A stretch of DNA of 64,000 bases from Candidatus Rokuibacteriota bacterium (lineage in GTDB: Bacteria > Methylomirabilota > Methylomirabilia > Rokubacteriales > CSP1-6): contig QHSQ01000144.1 of the NCBI GenBank assembly GCA_003221615.1, forward strand, positions 1 through 64,000, read 5' to 3'. The notes below the pieces were generated by a model. That model had not been told where the DNA came from, did no database searches, and saw only the letters and a list, made by a program, of their open reading frames with translations. Numbering within the stretch: position 1 is the stretch's first letter; the number at the start of each line of letters is the position of its first letter. This document shows positions 26,440 through 35,029 of this stretch, piece by piece. Both the position numbers and the translations under genes were made by a program.

Positions 26440-27497
26440 TCGTCGGGAAGCGTCAGCGCCGCCGACGCCGGAAAGCTGACGCGCACTGCGGCGCCCATCG
26501 GCAGCACCTCGTGGTGCCAGGGATCGCCGATGTCGACCTTGAGCACCACGCCGTCGCGCACCTGGACATCGTAGCGGAGCGTGCTCCCCAGATACGAGGC
26601 CAGGACGACCCGGCCCGCGAACGTATTTTCGTGGGCGGCGCCGAGCGCGATGTTCTCGGGACGGACCGCGAGCACGCACCGGTCGCCGACGCCGATTCGC
26701 GACGTCGGCGAGCCCCGGACGGTCCCGATGGTGGTCTCGGCGGCGACCCGCCCGGCCGCGATCTCGCGGCAGGTGCCGGGCAAGAAGTTATTGGTCCCGA
26801 CGAAGTCGGCGACGAAGCGCCCGGCGGGCCGCTCGTAGAGCTCCTTGGGGGAGGCCACCTGGAGCACCCGGCCATCGCGCATGACCGCGACGCGGTCGGA
26901 CATCGACAGCGCCTCCTCCTGATCGTGCGTGACGTACACCGTCGTGATCCCGAGATCCTTCTGCAGCTTGCGAATCTCGGCCCGCACCTGGACGCGGATC
27001 TTCGCGTCGAGGTTCGACAGCGGCTCGTCGAGGAGCAGGATGTCCGGGTTCAGCACGAGCGCGCGCGCGAGCGCGACCCGCTGCTGCTGGCCCCCCGAGA
27101 GCTGGCCGGGATAGCGGAGCTCGAGGCCGGCCAGGTTCACCTTGTCGAGGCCGGCCGCCACGCGCTCGGTGATGGCGGCGCCGCCGAGCTTTCGCAGCTT
27201 GAGCCCGTAGGCGATGTTCGCGCGCACCGTCATGTGCGGCCAGAGCGCGTAATTCTGGAACACCATGCCGATGTTGCGTTCATAGGGCCGGAGCCCGTCG
27301 ACGCGGCGCTCGCCGAACCAGATCTCGCCGCCGTCCGGCGCGTAGAAGCCGGCCATCAGCCGGAGCAAGGTGGTCTTGCCGCATCCGGACGGCCCGAGCA
27401 GGGTGAACAGCTCGCCGTCGCCGATCTCCAGGCGGGCGCCGTCGACGGCGGTCACGGTCCCGAACCGCTTCACGACATGGTCGAGCCGGATCTTCAT
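26436..27497 (-). CDS. ABC transporter ATP-binding protein, MalK/UgpC/FbpC-type
   Basis: 353-residue ATPase with Walker A LLGPSGCGKTTLLRLMAG, signature LSGGQQQRVALARAL, Walker B ILLLDEPLSNLD and H-loop YVTHDQEEALSMSD, then a C-terminal TOBE-type regulatory region (about 240-353) as in MalK, UgpC and FbpC. It overlaps the fused permease gene by four bases. It is the only ABC ATPase between 8 and 64 kb, and the nearby ugpB-A-E set has none of its own, so it may serve both importers. Confidence 0.9.
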   Translation of the reverse strand: MKIRLDHVVKRFGTVTAVDGARLEIGDGELFTLLGPSGCGKTTLLRLMAGFYAPDGGEIWFGERRVDGLRPYERNIGMVFQNYALWPHMTVRANIAYGLKLRKLGGAAITERVAAGLDKVNLAGLELRYPGQLSGGQQQRVALARALVLNPDILLLDEPLSNLDAKIRVQVRAEIRKLQKDLGITTVYVTHDQEEALSMSDRVAVMRDGRVLQVASPKELYERPAGRFVADFVGTNNFLPGTCREIAAGRVAAETTIGTVRGSPTSRIGVGDRCVLAVRPENIALGAAHENTFAGRVVLASYLGSTLRYDVQVRDGVVLKVDIGDPWHHEVLPMGAAVRVSFPASAALTLPDE

Positions 27498-27539
27498 CTC
27501 AGCGCTCGCGGCGGGCGCCGGGCTCGGTCCGCGCGAACC

Positions 27540-28655
27540 TCAGGGCTTTTTCCAGGTCGCTTCGATGTCGGTCCGGAACTTCTGCTTGAGCGCATCCGAC
27601 CGCTTCTGCGCGACCGTCTCGTCGTACACGTTGGACACGTCGCGCTCGAAGTACGACCGCACGCCGCCGGTGAACTCGACGGCCATCTCGGCGGTCGAGC
27701 CCGCGGGCCCCTGCACCTTGTATTTCGGCGTGATCGGGAACAGGCCGCGCTCCATGAACACGCGCTGGCCGCGCTCGCTCAGGAGAAACTCGATGAAGGC
27801 CCGCGCCGCCCTGGGATTGCGGGCGCCGGCGAGGATCGCCATGGGCTCGGGCGTGACGAAGGCGTTCTTCGGCGCCACGAACTTGAGATCGAAGCCCGCC
27901 AGCTTCTCCTCGAACGCCATGTACGACGGCACGGCGAAGCCCGCGCTGAACTCGCCCTTGGCCACGACGGTCGGCACGTCGCGGCTGCGCGCGGTGAAGA
28001 GCCCGGTGTTGCCGGCGAGCTTGCGGAGCCAGTCCCAGCCCTTGTCCTCCCCGTGCATCGACAGGATCACCTCGTACGTCGCGTTGGACGACGACGAGCG
28101 CGTGGGCGCGCACTGGGCGACCTCGCCCTTGAGCTTCGGGTTCAAGAGATCGTCCCACTCCCGCGGCTCGGGGATGCCGAGACGCTGGATCTTCTTCGGG
28201 TGATAGACGAGCCCGTACGGCTCGAGCGCGGTGCCGATCCAGTAGCCGTCCTTGTCCTTGAGCGGAATGGGCTTCGGCGTCCCGATCGACGCCGGGATCG
28301 AGTCCCACACCTCGCGGGCGATCTCGACCTTCTGCAGGAGCTTCTGCTCGGCGAGCTTTTCGAAGAGCGCCGACTCCCCGCCCCAGAAGATGTCGACCTC
28401 GGGTCGCCCCTTCCACTCGACGACGCGGCCGTACGCGACCGGCGTGCCCGCCGGGATCGCGTTGACCCTCACGATGACGTTCCACTTCTCCTTCGCGTAG
28501 TCGGCGAACGCCTTGAGCGCCGCGTCGTGGATGAACTTGGAGACCGGCGTGATCATCGCCAGCTCGCTCTCGATCGGCGGCGCCTGGGCCCCGGCCGCGC
28601 CGAACGAGCCCGCGACCAGCAGGGCCGCCAAGGTCAAGATCGTGAATCGTCTCAT
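27540..28655 (-). CDS. ABC transporter extracellular solute-binding protein, iron/phosphonate-type
   Basis: Periplasmic binding protein of 371 residues with an N-terminal signal peptide (MRRFTILTLAALLVAGSFGAAGAQA). The mature domain shows DIFWGGESALFEKLAEQKLLQ, GTALEPYGLVYHPKKI and ARAFIEFLLSERGQRVF, the usual pattern of FutA/AfuA/PhnS-like proteins that bind metal ions or small anions. No obvious tyrosine cluster for iron was recognised by eye, so the ligand is open. Start ATG follows an AGAGGAG site; it is 14 bases downstream of glpK. Confidence 0.85.
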   Translation of the reverse strand: MRRFTILTLAALLVAGSFGAAGAQAPPIESELAMITPVSKFIHDAALKAFADYAKEKWNVIVRVNAIPAGTPVAYGRVVEWKGRPEVDIFWGGESALFEKLAEQKLLQKVEIAREVWDSIPASIGTPKPIPLKDKDGYWIGTALEPYGLVYHPKKIQRLGIPEPREWDDLLNPKLKGEVAQCAPTRSSSSNATYEVILSMHGEDKGWDWLRKLAGNTGLFTARSRDVPTVVAKGEFSAGFAVPSYMAFEEKLAGFDLKFVAPKNAFVTPEPMAILAGARNPRAARAFIEFLLSERGQRVFMERGLFPITPKYKVQGPAGSTAEMAVEFTGGVRSYFERDVSNVYDETVAQKRSDALKQKFRTDIEATWKKP

Positions 28656-28669
28656 CGCTTCGTCTCCTC

Positions 28670-30172
28670 TCAGGGGACCACCCACGCCCTGGCTCTCTCC
28701 ACCGCCCGCCGCCAGCCATCGTATCGCGCCGCTCGCGTCGCTTCGTCCACTCTCGGCTCGAACCGCCGCTCGAGGACCCAGCGCCGCTCGATATCGTCCA
28801 GCGAGCGCCAGAGCCCCGCGCCGAGCCCCGCCAGGTAGGCGGCGCCGAGCGCCGTCGTCTCGATGATCCGCGGCCGCAGCACGGCGACCTCGAGGACGTC
28901 CGCCTGGAACTGGCACAGGAAGTCGTTGGCGGCGGCGCCGCCGTCCACGCGCAGCTCGCGCACGGCGATCCCGGCATCGGCTGCCATCGCCTCCAGGACG
29001 TCGCGGCTCTGGAAGGCGATCGCCTCGAGCGCCGCCCGCGCCAGGTGGGCGCCGGTCGTCCCGCGCGTGAGTCCCACGATCGTCCCTCGCGCGTACATGT
29101 CCCAGTAGGGAGCACCCAGGCCGACGAAGGCGGGGACGAAGTGGACACCGCCGGTGTCCTGGACCGACTCGGCCAGCGCCTGGCTCTCGGCGGCGCTCCG
29201 GATCAGCCCGAGCCCGTCGCGCAGCCACTGGATGGCGGCGCCCGCGATGAACACGCTGCCCTCCAGGGCGTACGTCGTCACGCCGCCGATCCGCCAGGCG
29301 ATCGTCGTCAGAAGCCCGTGCGATGAGGCGACGGGCTCGGTCCCGGTGTTGAGCAGCACGAAGCACCCGGTCCCGTAGGTGTTCTTCGCGGAACCCGGCG
29401 CGAGGCACGCCTGGCCGAACAGCGCTGCCTGTTGATCGCCCGCGATCCCCGCGATCGGCACGCCGCGCGGAAGCCAGCCGAGGTCCGCCGTCTCGCCGAC
29501 GATGCCGGAGGAGGGCGCCACGGTCGGCAGCACCGGGCGCGGGATGCCGAGGATCTTCAGCATCTCGTCGCTCCAGTCGCCGGTCCTGAGGTCGAGGCAG
29601 AGCGTGCGCGAGGCGTTCGTCGCATCGGTGGCGTGGACGCGTGCGCCCGTGAGCTTCCACACGAGCCACGAGTCGACGGTGCCGAAGGCGAGCTCGCCGC
29701 GCTCGGCCCGCCGGCGTGCCCCGGGAACTTCGTCGAGGAGCCAGCGGATCTTGGTGCCCGAGAAGTAGGCGTCGAGGACCAGCCCCGTGGTCCCGCGCAC
29801 TCGCCCTTCGACGCCCTCGGCGCGGAGCCGGTCGCAGAGCGGGGCCGTGCGACGGCACTGCCAGACGATCGCGCGGTGGATCGGCTCACCCGTCGCCCGC
29901 TCCCACACGATGGTCGTCTCGCGCTGGTTCGTGATACCGATCGCGGCGACCTCGCCCCCGGTCAGGCGGGCCTCGGACAGGGCCGCGCGCGCCGAGCGCT
30001 CCACGGTGGACCAGATCTCCTCCGGCTCGTGCTCGACCCAGCCGGGCTGAGGATAGTACTGCGGCAGCTCCGCGTAGCCGCGCGCGAGCACCCGGCCGTC
30101 GGGATCGACGACGAGCGTGGTCGATCCGGTCGTGCCCTGATCGAGGGCGAGGACGTAACGGCCGGCGCTCAT
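28670..30172 (-). CDS. glpK: Glycerol kinase
   Basis: Phosphorylates glycerol to sn-glycerol 3-phosphate with ATP. The 500-residue FGGY-family protein has the phosphate loop [16 protein letters not shown], glycerol-binding [60 protein letters not shown] and the C-terminal [17 protein letters not shown]. The start ATG at 30172 overlaps the upstream GDPD stop (ATGA). With glpD, the ugp permease and two GDPDs it completes a path from glycerophosphodiesters and glycerol to dihydroxyacetone phosphate. Confidence 0.97.
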   Translation of the reverse strand: MSAGRYVLALDQGTTGSTTLVVDPDGRVLARGYAELPQYYPQPGWVEHEPEEIWSTVERSARAALSEARLTGGEVAAIGITNQRETTIVWERATGEPIHRAIVWQCRRTAPLCDRLRAEGVEGRVRGTTGLVLDAYFSGTKIRWLLDEVPGARRRAERGELAFGTVDSWLVWKLTGARVHATDATNASRTLCLDLRTGDWSDEMLKILGIPRPVLPTVAPSSGIVGETADLGWLPRGVPIAGIAGDQQAALFGQACLAPGSAKNTYGTGCFVLLNTGTEPVASSHGLLTTIAWRIGGVTTYALEGSVFIAGAAIQWLRDGLGLIRSAAESQALAESVQDTGGVHFVPAFVGLGAPYWDMYARGTIVGLTRGTTGAHLARAALEAIAFQSRDVLEAMAADAGIAVRELRVDGGAAANDFLCQFQADVLEVAVLRPRIIETTALGAAYLAGLGAGLWRSLDDIERRWVLERRFEPRVDEATRAARYDGWRRAVERARAWVVP

Positions 30173-31008
30173 CGTCCCATGAGTCGCTTCGCCAGATCGG
30201 GTCGGTCGCTCATCACCATGTCGACGCCGAGGTCGACCATCCGGCGGATGTCGGCCTCCTCGTTGACGGTCCACGCGGCGACGCGGATCCCCGCGGCTCG
30301 CGCCGCATTCATCACGTCGGTGTCGATCAGCCGATGGTTCATGCCGAGGTCCGTCGCACCGAGCTCGCGGGCGCGTCGCACCGCCTCGGCCGGTCGCGCG
30401 CGATCGCGCTCGACGTCGCCTCGCGCCACCAGGAGCATCGTGCGCGCCGTCGGCTCGAGCTCGCGCAGGCGGCGGATCGTCTCGACCTGGAACGCCTGAA
30501 TGATGGTCCGCGGCAGGAGGCCGCGCGCGCGGATCAGGGCCAGCACTTTCTCTTCGATGCGGTCGTAACGCTGGCGATTCGTGTCGACCTTGATCTCCGG
30601 CAGGAGCTCGACCGACGTCGGCGCCACGAGGTCGAGCACCTGGGCGAAGGTCGGGACTCGCTCGGCCGTCACCGCCCCCTCGCGGGTCTTGAGCCTCATC
30701 GCGGCGAGCTCGGCGAGCTTCAGGTCGCGGACGGCTCCAGTACCAGTGCTCGTGCGGTCGAGGCTCGGATCGTGAAGCACGACGACCTCGCCGTCCGCGG
30801 TCAGGTGCAGATCGGGCTCGAGCGCGTCGACACCGAGCGCCAGGGCCGAACGGAAGGCCAGCAGGCTGTTTTCGGGCCAGAGCGCCGCGCCGCCCCGGTG
30901 GGCGGCGACGAGAGTCGCCGGGCGGGCGGCCATCACCGTCGCGAACGTAATCCATGCCACCAACAGGGCGCCGGTGACGTCGACGACGACGCGGAGGCGC
31001 CGCGTCAC
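30169..31008 (-). CDS. Glycerophosphodiester phosphodiesterase, membrane-anchored paralogue
   Basis: Hydrolyses glycerophosphodiesters to an alcohol and glycerol 3-phosphate. The 279-residue GDPD-family barrel shows the catalytic [17 protein letters not shown] and the metal-binding LEPDLHLT (E-x-D-x-H), and ends [26 protein letters not shown]. Its first 30 residues ([23 protein letters not shown]) form a membrane anchor, so the enzyme probably acts at the periplasmic face. Start GTG at 31008 overlaps the second GDPD stop. It is a close paralogue of its upstream neighbour. Confidence 0.92.
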   Translation of the reverse strand: MTRRLRVVVDVTGALLVAWITFATVMAARPATLVAAHRGGAALWPENSLLAFRSALALGVDALEPDLHLTADGEVVVLHDPSLDRTSTGTGAVRDLKLAELAAMRLKTREGAVTAERVPTFAQVLDLVAPTSVELLPEIKVDTNRQRYDRIEEKVLALIRARGLLPRTIIQAFQVETIRRLRELEPTARTMLLVARGDVERDRARPAEAVRRARELGATDLGMNHRLIDTDVMNAARAAGIRVAAWTVNEEADIRRMVDLGVDMVMSDRPDLAKRLMGR

Positions 31009-31766
31009 GCGTCCCCCCGCTGCACGCGCTTGGCCAGGTCGGGTCGGTCGCTCGTGACGATGTCGACGCCGAGCGCCAGCATCGTTCGAATGCTCGTCGC
31101 GTCGTTCACCGTCCACACCCCGAGCGCGAGACTCGCCGCGTGGGCCGCCGCGACCACCCGCTCGTCGGCCAGCGTGTACTGGAGGCCGAGATCGGTGGCA
31201 CGAGCGGCCACCGCCCAGTCGACGGTCTGCTCGGGCCGCGCCCCGGTCCTCTCGACCGCGGCCCGTTCGACGAGAAGGCTCGTGCGCGCGCGCGGCGCCA
31301 GCGCACGGACCCGCGCGATCACGTCGGGGTTGAACGCCATGACGGTCGCGTGCGCCTGGAGGCCCGCGCGCGCGAGCGCGGCGAGGATCAGCTCCTCCAG
31401 CCCCTCGTAGCGGGCGCCGGTGGCGGATTCCTTCACTTCGACCAGGAGTCCGACGGGTCGCGGCGCCGCGGCGACAGCGGCGAGCACGTCGTCGAGCATG
31501 GGCACGGGCTCGGCCGTCAGGTCCGCACCGGGACCTCGGAGCCTCAGACGTCGAAGATCGGCGGCCGTCAGCGACGAGACGGCCCCCGTGCCGTTCGTGG
31601 TGCGCTCGAGCGTGGCGTCGTGGATCACCGCGACCGTCCGATCGTGGGTCAGGTGTACGTCGAACTCCAGAAGGTCGCTGCCGAGCGCGATCGCGCTCTG
31701 GAACGCGAGGAGGCTGTTCTCGGGCCAGAGAGCCGCGCCGCCGCGATGCGCCGCGATCCGCGTCAC
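31005..31766 (-). CDS. Glycerophosphodiester phosphodiesterase, cytoplasmic paralogue
   Basis: 253-residue GDPD without a signal or membrane segment, so probably cytosolic. It has [26 protein letters not shown] (E-x-D-x-H) and [27 protein letters not shown]. The first motif is identical to that of the anchored paralogue downstream, which points to tandem duplication and then a split in location. Start GTG at 31766 overlaps the ugpE stop (GTGA). In E. coli, UgpQ has this role beside the Ugp importer. Confidence 0.92.
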   Translation of the reverse strand: MTRIAAHRGGAALWPENSLLAFQSAIALGSDLLEFDVHLTHDRTVAVIHDATLERTTNGTGAVSSLTAADLRRLRLRGPGADLTAEPVPMLDDVLAAVAAAPRPVGLLVEVKESATGARYEGLEELILAALARAGLQAHATVMAFNPDVIARVRALAPRARTSLLVERAAVERTGARPEQTVDWAVAARATDLGLQYTLADERVVAAAHAASLALGVWTVNDATSIRTMLALGVDIVTSDRPDLAKRVQRGDA

Positions 31767-32659
31767 TTCTCGGTCTCGATGAGGCCTTTCACGAACCACC
31801 GCTGCATCACGACGATCACGACGACGGGCGGGAGCAGCACCATCATCGCCGCCGCCATGGCCACGTTCCATTCCGGCAGTTGCGAGGTGCGCGGGATCAG
31901 CGAATCGATCCCGATCACGGCGGTGCGCATCTCCGGGCTGTTCGTCACGATCAGCGGCCACAGGTAGTCGTTCCAGCCGTATACGAAGAGGATGACGAAG
32001 AGCGCGGCGATGTTGGCCTTCGACAGCGGCAGCAGGAACGACCACAGGAAGCGCAGCGGGCCGGCGCCGTCGAGCTGCGCCGCCTCGGCGAGCGAGTCCG
32101 GGATGGTCTGGTAGTACTGGCGGAACAGGAACGTGCCGGTGGCCGACGCCAGCAGCGGGACCGTGAGCCCCCAGTAGGTGTCGACCCAGCCAAGGACGCT
32201 GACGACCTGATACGTGGAGACGATCCGCACCGGCACCGGCAGCATCAGGGTGATGAAGATCATCCAGAAGACGACCTGCTTGCCACGGAAGTTGAAGTAG
32301 ACGATCGCGAACGCGGACAGGAGCGAGATCGCGATCTTCCCGAACGCGACCGCGAGCGCGACGATCGCGCTGTTCAGGAGAAGCCGGCCCATCTTCGCCC
32401 GCACCCAGGCATCCGCGTAGTTCTGCAGCATGTGGGTCGAGGGCACGAGCTTCGGCGGAAGGCTCGTCACCTCGTCGAGCGTCTGGGTGCTGATCACGAA
32501 CGCGTAGTAGAGCGGAAAGGCCAGCACGACCACCGAGGCGACGAGGATCGCGTGGGCGATCACGCCGCTCATGTCCCGGCGCCGGGCGGCGGGCAGGTGC
32601 CCCGCCAGCTCGGCGGTCGCGACGGCGCCGGCGGAGGCGACGCGAGTGGTCGCGGCCAT
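31763..32659 (-). CDS. ugpE: sn-glycerol-3-phosphate ABC transporter permease UgpE
   Basis: Inner-membrane permease of the CUT1 type, 298 residues with six predicted helices (first IAHAILVASVVVLAFPLYYAFVIS). The EAA loop is SLAEAAQLDGAGPLRFLWSFLLP near residue 200. The N-terminal 30 residues are soluble and Ala/Arg-rich. Start ATG at 32659 shares a base with the ugpA TGA. Identity as UgpE rests on the neighbouring, clearly recognisable UgpB and the G3P catabolic genes. Confidence 0.9.
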   Translation of the reverse strand: MAATTRVASAGAVATAELAGHLPAARRRDMSGVIAHAILVASVVVLAFPLYYAFVISTQTLDEVTSLPPKLVPSTHMLQNYADAWVRAKMGRLLLNSAIVALAVAFGKIAISLLSAFAIVYFNFRGKQVVFWMIFITLMLPVPVRIVSTYQVVSVLGWVDTYWGLTVPLLASATGTFLFRQYYQTIPDSLAEAAQLDGAGPLRFLWSFLLPLSKANIAALFVILFVYGWNDYLWPLIVTNSPEMRTAVIGIDSLIPRTSQLPEWNVAMAAAMMVLLPPVVVIVVMQRWFVKGLIETEK

Positions 32660-33540
32660 CAGTAGGTGACCTTCTTCTCCGCGAAGCGGAACTGGGCCGC
32701 GGTCAGCGCGACCACCAGCAGCATCAGGATCACCGACTGCGCGGCGGAGTAGCCGAGCTGGAGACCTTCGAAGCCGTCCTTCCACGCCCGGAAGACCAGG
32801 ATCGACGTCGCGTCGCCCGGCCCTCCCTGCGTCACCGCGTGGACGAGGCCGAAGGTGTCGAAGAACGAGAACGTCATGTTGAGCGTGAACAGGAAGAAGG
32901 TGACCGGCGACAGCAGCGGAAACGTGATCGCGAAGAATCGCCGGATGGGCCCGGCGCCGTCCACGCTCGCCGCCTCGAGCACCGAGCCGGGAATGGCCTG
33001 GAGCCCGGCCAGGTAGAAGGCCAGGTTGTAGCCGAACTGCTTCCAGATCGCCGCGACCACGATGAGCACCAGCGCCACCCAGCCCTTCAAGAACCAGTTG
33101 AACTGGTAGGCCGTCACGAACGACAGGAGGTACGGCAGCACGCCGAACGAGGGGTGGAAGACGAACATCCAGATGACTCCGGCTACCGCCGGCGCGATCC
33201 CGTACGGCCACAGGAGCAGCGTCCGATAGATCGCGAGCCCCCGGATCTTCGCGTTGGCGAGCGAGGCTAGCAGGAGCGCGACCGCCAGGCCGACGAAGGT
33301 GACGAGGGCCGAGAAGACGAAGCTCGTCGCGACGCTGCGGAAATACGCCGGATCGGCGAGGAGCCGCTGAAAGTTGGCGAGGCCGATGAAGATCAGCCGG
33401 TCACCGAACGGCGAGGCCCGGTAGAGCGACAACCGCAGCGAGTCGAAGGCCGGCCAGAAGAAGAAGGCGATGGTGACGGCCAGCTGCGGAGCGATGAGTG
33501 CATACGGGAGCCAGCGATTGCGGAAGACCGTGCGTTTCAT
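32659..33540 (-). CDS. ugpA: sn-glycerol-3-phosphate ABC transporter permease UgpA
   Basis: Second CUT1 permease subunit, 293 residues, six helices, beginning RWLPYALIAPQLAVTIAFFFWPAFDSLRLSLYR, which closely follows the UgpA N-terminus. The EAA loop is VLEAASVDGAGPIRRFFAITFP near residue 200, and SFFDTFGLVHAVTQGGPGDAT is also typical of the family. It lies 16 bases after ugpB and pairs with UgpE in the membrane. Confidence 0.92.
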   Translation of the reverse strand: MKRTVFRNRWLPYALIAPQLAVTIAFFFWPAFDSLRLSLYRASPFGDRLIFIGLANFQRLLADPAYFRSVATSFVFSALVTFVGLAVALLLASLANAKIRGLAIYRTLLLWPYGIAPAVAGVIWMFVFHPSFGVLPYLLSFVTAYQFNWFLKGWVALVLIVVAAIWKQFGYNLAFYLAGLQAIPGSVLEAASVDGAGPIRRFFAITFPLLSPVTFFLFTLNMTFSFFDTFGLVHAVTQGGPGDATSILVFRAWKDGFEGLQLGYSAAQSVILMLLVVALTAAQFRFAEKKVTY

Positions 33541-33556
33541 CCGCGCGAGCCGCCGC

Positions 33557-34864
33557 CTACTTGTAGAGCGCGGCGAACTCCTTCAGGATCTCGCTGGACT
33601 TCGCCACCGCGTCGTCGAGGCCCTGCTTGGGCGTCTTGGCGCCGCTGAAGATGTTCTCCATCTGCTCCTCGATTGCGTCGCGGATGGAGGTGAAGTTCCC
33701 GAGCCGGATCCCCTGGCTGTTCGGCGTGGTCTTGCCGGTGTTCATCTGGCTCACCGCGGTCTTCTGGTTCGGATTCTTCGCGTAGTGGCCGGAGGCCTCG
33801 AGCGCCTTGGCGGCGGCGTTCGTGAGCGGCAGATAGCCCGTCACGCCCGCCCACCACGCCTGGTTCTCGGTGGAGGCGACGTACTTGAAGAACTGCGCGA
33901 CGCCCTTGTACTCCTCGGGCTTGGCGCCCTTCATCACCCAGAGCGTGGCGCCGCCGATGATCGAGTTCCCCTGCGGAAAGCCGGAGAGCCGCGGCAGCGA
34001 GCCCGTGCCCCACGTGAACTTGCCCTCGGAGGCGCGGGTGAGGTTGCCGATGTAGGCCGATGAGGTCGTGAAGATCCCGCACTCCCCGGCGGTCATGAGC
34101 GCCTCGGCCTTGTTCAGCCGTCCACCATAGGTGAACCAGCCCTCCTTCGCGCCGCGCGCGAGGATCTCCATCATCTTCACGCCGAAGGGGCCGTTGATCT
34201 TGAGCGTAGTGGCCAGACCGTCGAAGCCGTTCGCGTGGTCGGCGAAGGGCTGATCGTGATAGCCGTGCATGTTCTCGACCAGCACCCACGACGGCCATCC
34301 CGAGCTGAACGCGCACTTCACCCCGGCCCCGTGCAGTTTCTTCGCCATCGACTCGACCTCGTCCCACGTCGTCGGCGCCTTGTCGGGAAGGCCCGCCTTC
34401 TTAAAGAGGTCCTTGTTGTAGAAGAGGATCGGCGTCGACGAGTTGAACGCCATCGAGTAGAGGTTGCCGCCGGTCGAGTAGTAGCTCTTCACCGGCCCGA
34501 TCAGATCGTTCCAGTCCATCGCGACCCCGTGGTCCTTCATGAGCTGGTAGACGGGGTACACGGCGCCGGACGACAGCATCGTCTGCGTGCCAACCTCGTA
34601 GACCTGGACGATATGCGGGGGCTGCTTGGCTCGATAGGCGGCGACCGCCGCGGTGAGGGTCTCCGGGTAGGAGCCCTTGTGGACGGCCTTCACGACGTAG
34701 TCGCTCTGCGAGGCGTTGAACTTCGCCGCCATCTCGCCGACCCGCTCACCGAGTACCGATGTCATCGCGTGCCAGAACTGGATCTCGGTCGCGGCGCGCG
34801 ACGTCGCCGGCAACGCGGCGAGGAGCACGACTGCGACGAGAACGCTCACGGTCGAGCGCTTCAT
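33557..34864 (-). CDS. ugpB: sn-glycerol-3-phosphate-binding protein UgpB
   Basis: Periplasmic binding protein for glycerol 3-phosphate and glycerophosphodiesters, 435 residues. After a signal peptide (VLVAVVLLAALPATSRA) it matches the E. coli UgpB pattern along its length: IQFWHAM, QVYEVGTQTML, YSMAFNSSTPILFYNKDLFKKAG, NSIIGGATLWVM and TGYLPLTNAA. Start ATG at 34864 follows a GGAGG site seven bases away; the track form adds 33 residues of leader. It is the first gene of ugpB-A-E-GDPD-GDPD-glpK. Confidence 0.94.
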   Translation of the reverse strand: MKRSTVSVLVAVVLLAALPATSRAATEIQFWHAMTSVLGERVGEMAAKFNASQSDYVVKAVHKGSYPETLTAAVAAYRAKQPPHIVQVYEVGTQTMLSSGAVYPVYQLMKDHGVAMDWNDLIGPVKSYYSTGGNLYSMAFNSSTPILFYNKDLFKKAGLPDKAPTTWDEVESMAKKLHGAGVKCAFSSGWPSWVLVENMHGYHDQPFADHANGFDGLATTLKINGPFGVKMMEILARGAKEGWFTYGGRLNKAEALMTAGECGIFTTSSAYIGNLTRASEGKFTWGTGSLPRLSGFPQGNSIIGGATLWVMKGAKPEEYKGVAQFFKYVASTENQAWWAGVTGYLPLTNAAAKALEASGHYAKNPNQKTAVSQMNTGKTTPNSQGIRLGNFTSIRDAIEEQMENIFSGAKTPKQGLDDAVAKSSEILKEFAALYK

Positions 34865-34918
34865 GAGGGCCTCCATGGCGGAATTCGTCCGAGGGATCAT
34901 CCGTGCCCGGTGCGCCGC

Positions 34919-34924
34919 ACTATA
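34919..34924 (-). promoter_or_regulatory. Possible -10 element of the ugpB operon
   Basis: Minus strand TATAGT preceded by TGC (extended -10), 54 bases before the ugpB start codon. No clear -35 hexamer lies 17 bases upstream. The nearby dispersed repeat separates this spot from the glpD stop, so an independent start of transcription for ugpB is reasonable. Confidence 0.35.
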
Positions 34925-34970
34925 GCACACGCGTACGACGGCTCGGTGACGGCGCGGCGACAAATTGGAA

Positions 34971-35021
34971 GCGCGCCTCGGCCGGCGGGGCCCCAGCCCC
35001 GCGACGGCCTGCGGCGCGCAC
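34971..35021 (-). repeat. Dispersed palindromic repeat, copy 2
   Basis: Same element as copy 1 and in the same orientation relative to transcription. Read on the minus strand it starts GTGCGCGCCGCAGGCCGTCG and contains the GCGGGGC-TGGG-GCCCCGC hairpin. It begins eight bases after the glpD stop and lies before the ugpB promoter region. There is no U-run after the stem, so it does not look like a standard intrinsic terminator. Confidence 0.8.
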
Positions 35022-35029
35022 GACGGGGA

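Noticed and set aside
26511-28838. Plus-strand ORF of 775 residues opposite the ABC ATPase and binding protein
   Set aside because: It is rich in Arg, His, Asp and Glu with no recognisable fold, lies fully antisense to well-supported genes, and reflects the lack of stop codons in GC-rich DNA.
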